Positions 62,935 to 64,000 of a DNA stretch of 64,000 nucleotides are shown here, piece after piece. The DNA is from an uncultured bacterium (GTDB lineage: Bacteria; Verrucomicrobiota; Kiritimatiellia; CAIVKH01), in assembly GCA_903906425.1 (NCBI GenBank), contig CAIVKH010000001.1, forward strand, positions 1 through 64,000. The letters are read 5' to 3'. The translations under genes were made by a program, and so were the position numbers. Each line of letters begins with the position of its first letter. Position 1 is the stretch's first letter. The notes under the pieces were generated by a model, which worked only from the letters and a program-made list of their open reading frames with translations, searched no databases and was not told the origin of the DNA.

Positions 62935-64000
62935 GTGGATCCGCTTCACGAAAAATTACAAAAGCATTTCGGCTTCGCCGGATTTCTGGCCGGCCAGGAA
63001 CTGGCCATCCGCGCGATTCTCGCCGGACAGGATTCGCTCATCGTCATGCCGACCGGCGGAGGCAAATCGCTCTGTTACCAGCTTCCCGCGCTGATACTCG
63101 ACGGCATCACCGTCGTCGTCTCGCCGCTCATCGCGCTGATGAAAGACCAGGTCGACGCGCTCATCGCGCGCGGAATTCCCGCGACGGCGATCAACTCGAC
63201 GCTCAGCGAATCCGCGATGGACGAACGGATTTCAGGCATGGCACGCGGCGATTACCGGCTCGTTTACATCGCGCCGGAACGTTTCCGCAGCGAACGTTTC
63301 GTCCGCGCGCTTTCGCCGCTTTCCATCGCGCTGTTCGCGCTCGACGAGGCTCATTGCATTTCGCAATGGGGCCATGATTTTCGACCCGACTATTTACGGA
63401 TGAAACACGCGCTCGCTGAACTCGGCCAGCCGCCCGTCGCCGCGCTTACCGCCACGGCAACACCAGACGTCCGCGATGACATCGTCGCACAGCTTGAGCT
63501 CGGAAAGAATGGCCGGACAACGCCGCAAGTTCTCGTCAGCGGTTTTGCACGGCACAACCTGACGTTCAGCGTCACGCGCGTGAGCGGTCGCGAAGACAAA
63601 CTCGGCCGGATCGAAAAGGCCGCTCGCGAGCAAAAAAATGGAATCGTCTATTGCTCGACCCGAAAGAATGTCGAACGCGTCACGAGCGAGCTGGCGAAGC
63701 TGAATTTGAACCCGATCATGTACCACGCCGGGATGCCCGATTCCGACCGCCACACAGCGCAGGATCGTTTCATTTCCTCGCCGCATCCGCTCATCGTTGC
63801 GACGAACGCGTTCGGCATGGGCATTGACCGGCCCGACATCCGGTTTGTGATTCACTACGACATTCCCGGCAGCGTCGAGGCGTATTATCAGGAAGCCGGC
63901 CGCGCTGGCCGCGATGGCGAAGCTGCCTTTTGCGATCTGCTTTTCAACTACGCTGATTTGCGGACACAGGAATTCTTCCTCGAAGGATCGAATCCGCCGC
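62935..64000 (+). CDS. recQ: ATP-dependent DNA helicase RecQ, 5' part
   Basis: The frame starts at a GTG (62935) with AGGAA upstream and runs open to the window end (355 codons), so it was missing from the ORF track. Motifs: IVMPTGGGKSLCYQLPA, VSPLIALMKDQVDAL, LDEAHCISQWGHDFRPDYL (DEAH box), ALTATATPDVRDDI, then the second helicase domain with VATNAFGMGIDRPDIRFVIH and YQEAGRAGRDG. It unwinds DNA in 3'-5' direction in recombination and repair. The zinc-binding RQC and HRDC parts lie beyond the window. Confidence 0.95.
   Translation, partial: MDPLHEKLQKHFGFAGFLAGQELAIRAILAGQDSLIVMPTGGGKSLCYQLPALILDGITVVVSPLIALMKDQVDALIARGIPATAINSTLSESAMDERISGMARGDYRLVYIAPERFRSERFVRALSPLSIALFALDEAHCISQWGHDFRPDYLRMKHALAELGQPPVAALTATATPDVRDDIVAQLELGKNGRTTPQVLVSGFARHNLTFSVTRVSGREDKLGRIEKAAREQKNGIVYCSTRKNVERVTSELAKLNLNPIMYHAGMPDSDRHTAQDRFISSPHPLIVATNAFGMGIDRPDIRFVIHYDIPGSVEAYYQEAGRAGRDGEAAFCDLLFNYADLRTQEFFLEGSNPP

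Overview
The window is about 64 kb of GC-rich bacterial chromosome with roughly 45 protein genes, no rRNA or tRNA that I could see, no transposase and no cas gene. Gene content points to an anaerobic or facultative polysaccharide degrader of the Verrucomicrobiota/Kiritimatiellota/Planctomycetota type. The reasons are secreted GH78, GH95 and GH43-like glycosidases, a sulfatase, Tat-exported Gfo/Idh/MocA oxidoreductases, a DUF1080 (3-keto-disaccharide hydrolase) protein, a PEP-CTERM protein, a DUF2723 membrane protein and a zinc-ribbon Ser/Thr kinase. The taxonomic call is an inference from family content, not from a marker-gene comparison.

Layout. 1-11 kb: a partial gene, a small secreted protein, a 0.5 kb non-coding block of GC-rich palindromes and a 39-bp tandem repeat, a DEAD-box helicase, a Tat-exported oxidoreductase, a rhamnosidase, then a leftward run of overlapping genes (lipoprotein, mutY, polyol dehydrogenase, CBM-like protein, metallopeptidase with a VHL-like domain, DUF1080 protein). 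11-14 kb: a TPR protein convergent with, and overlapping, a PEP-CTERM protease. 14-19.7 kb: a complete echABCDEF-ordered membrane-bound [NiFe] hydrogenase operon whose small subunit is fused to a GNAT acetyltransferase domain. 19.7-29.5 kb: P-type ATPase, ECF sigma factor, second Tat oxidoreductase, two PilZ proteins, Ser/Thr kinase, TPR lipoprotein, PpnP. 29.6-38.6 kb: DUF2723/TPR giant protein, RhlE-like helicase, sulfatase, FHA protein. 38.7-45.9 kb: TetR-controlled tripartite RND efflux operon and a MarC protein. 46-51 kb: CBM20-like protein, metallophosphoesterase plus secretin-domain protein, CstA. 51-64 kb: GH43-like and GH95 enzymes, an SDR epimerase, lexA with a readable SOS promoter, gloB, an ECF sigma factor, a protease with FG-GAP repeats, smpB, a GT28-like glycosyltransferase and the 5' part of recQ.

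The most striking feature is a dispersed family of 15-bp palindromes, TTCCAAT(C/G)ATTGGAA. I count 46 copies at 21 loci. They never occur singly; consecutive copies start exactly 32 bp apart (20 of 25 intervals) or 33 bp apart (5 of 25), i.e. about three helical turns, while the 17-18 bp between them varies. They sit at convergent, divergent and tandem gene junctions and inside two operons. In two adjacent genes the pair has been translated into the signal peptide, and at a third the repeat supplies the stop codon. A second, softer filler repeat (GGTTTCAGG-like) has entered the coding sequence of cstA and the end of an ECF sigma factor gene. All counts were made by eye.
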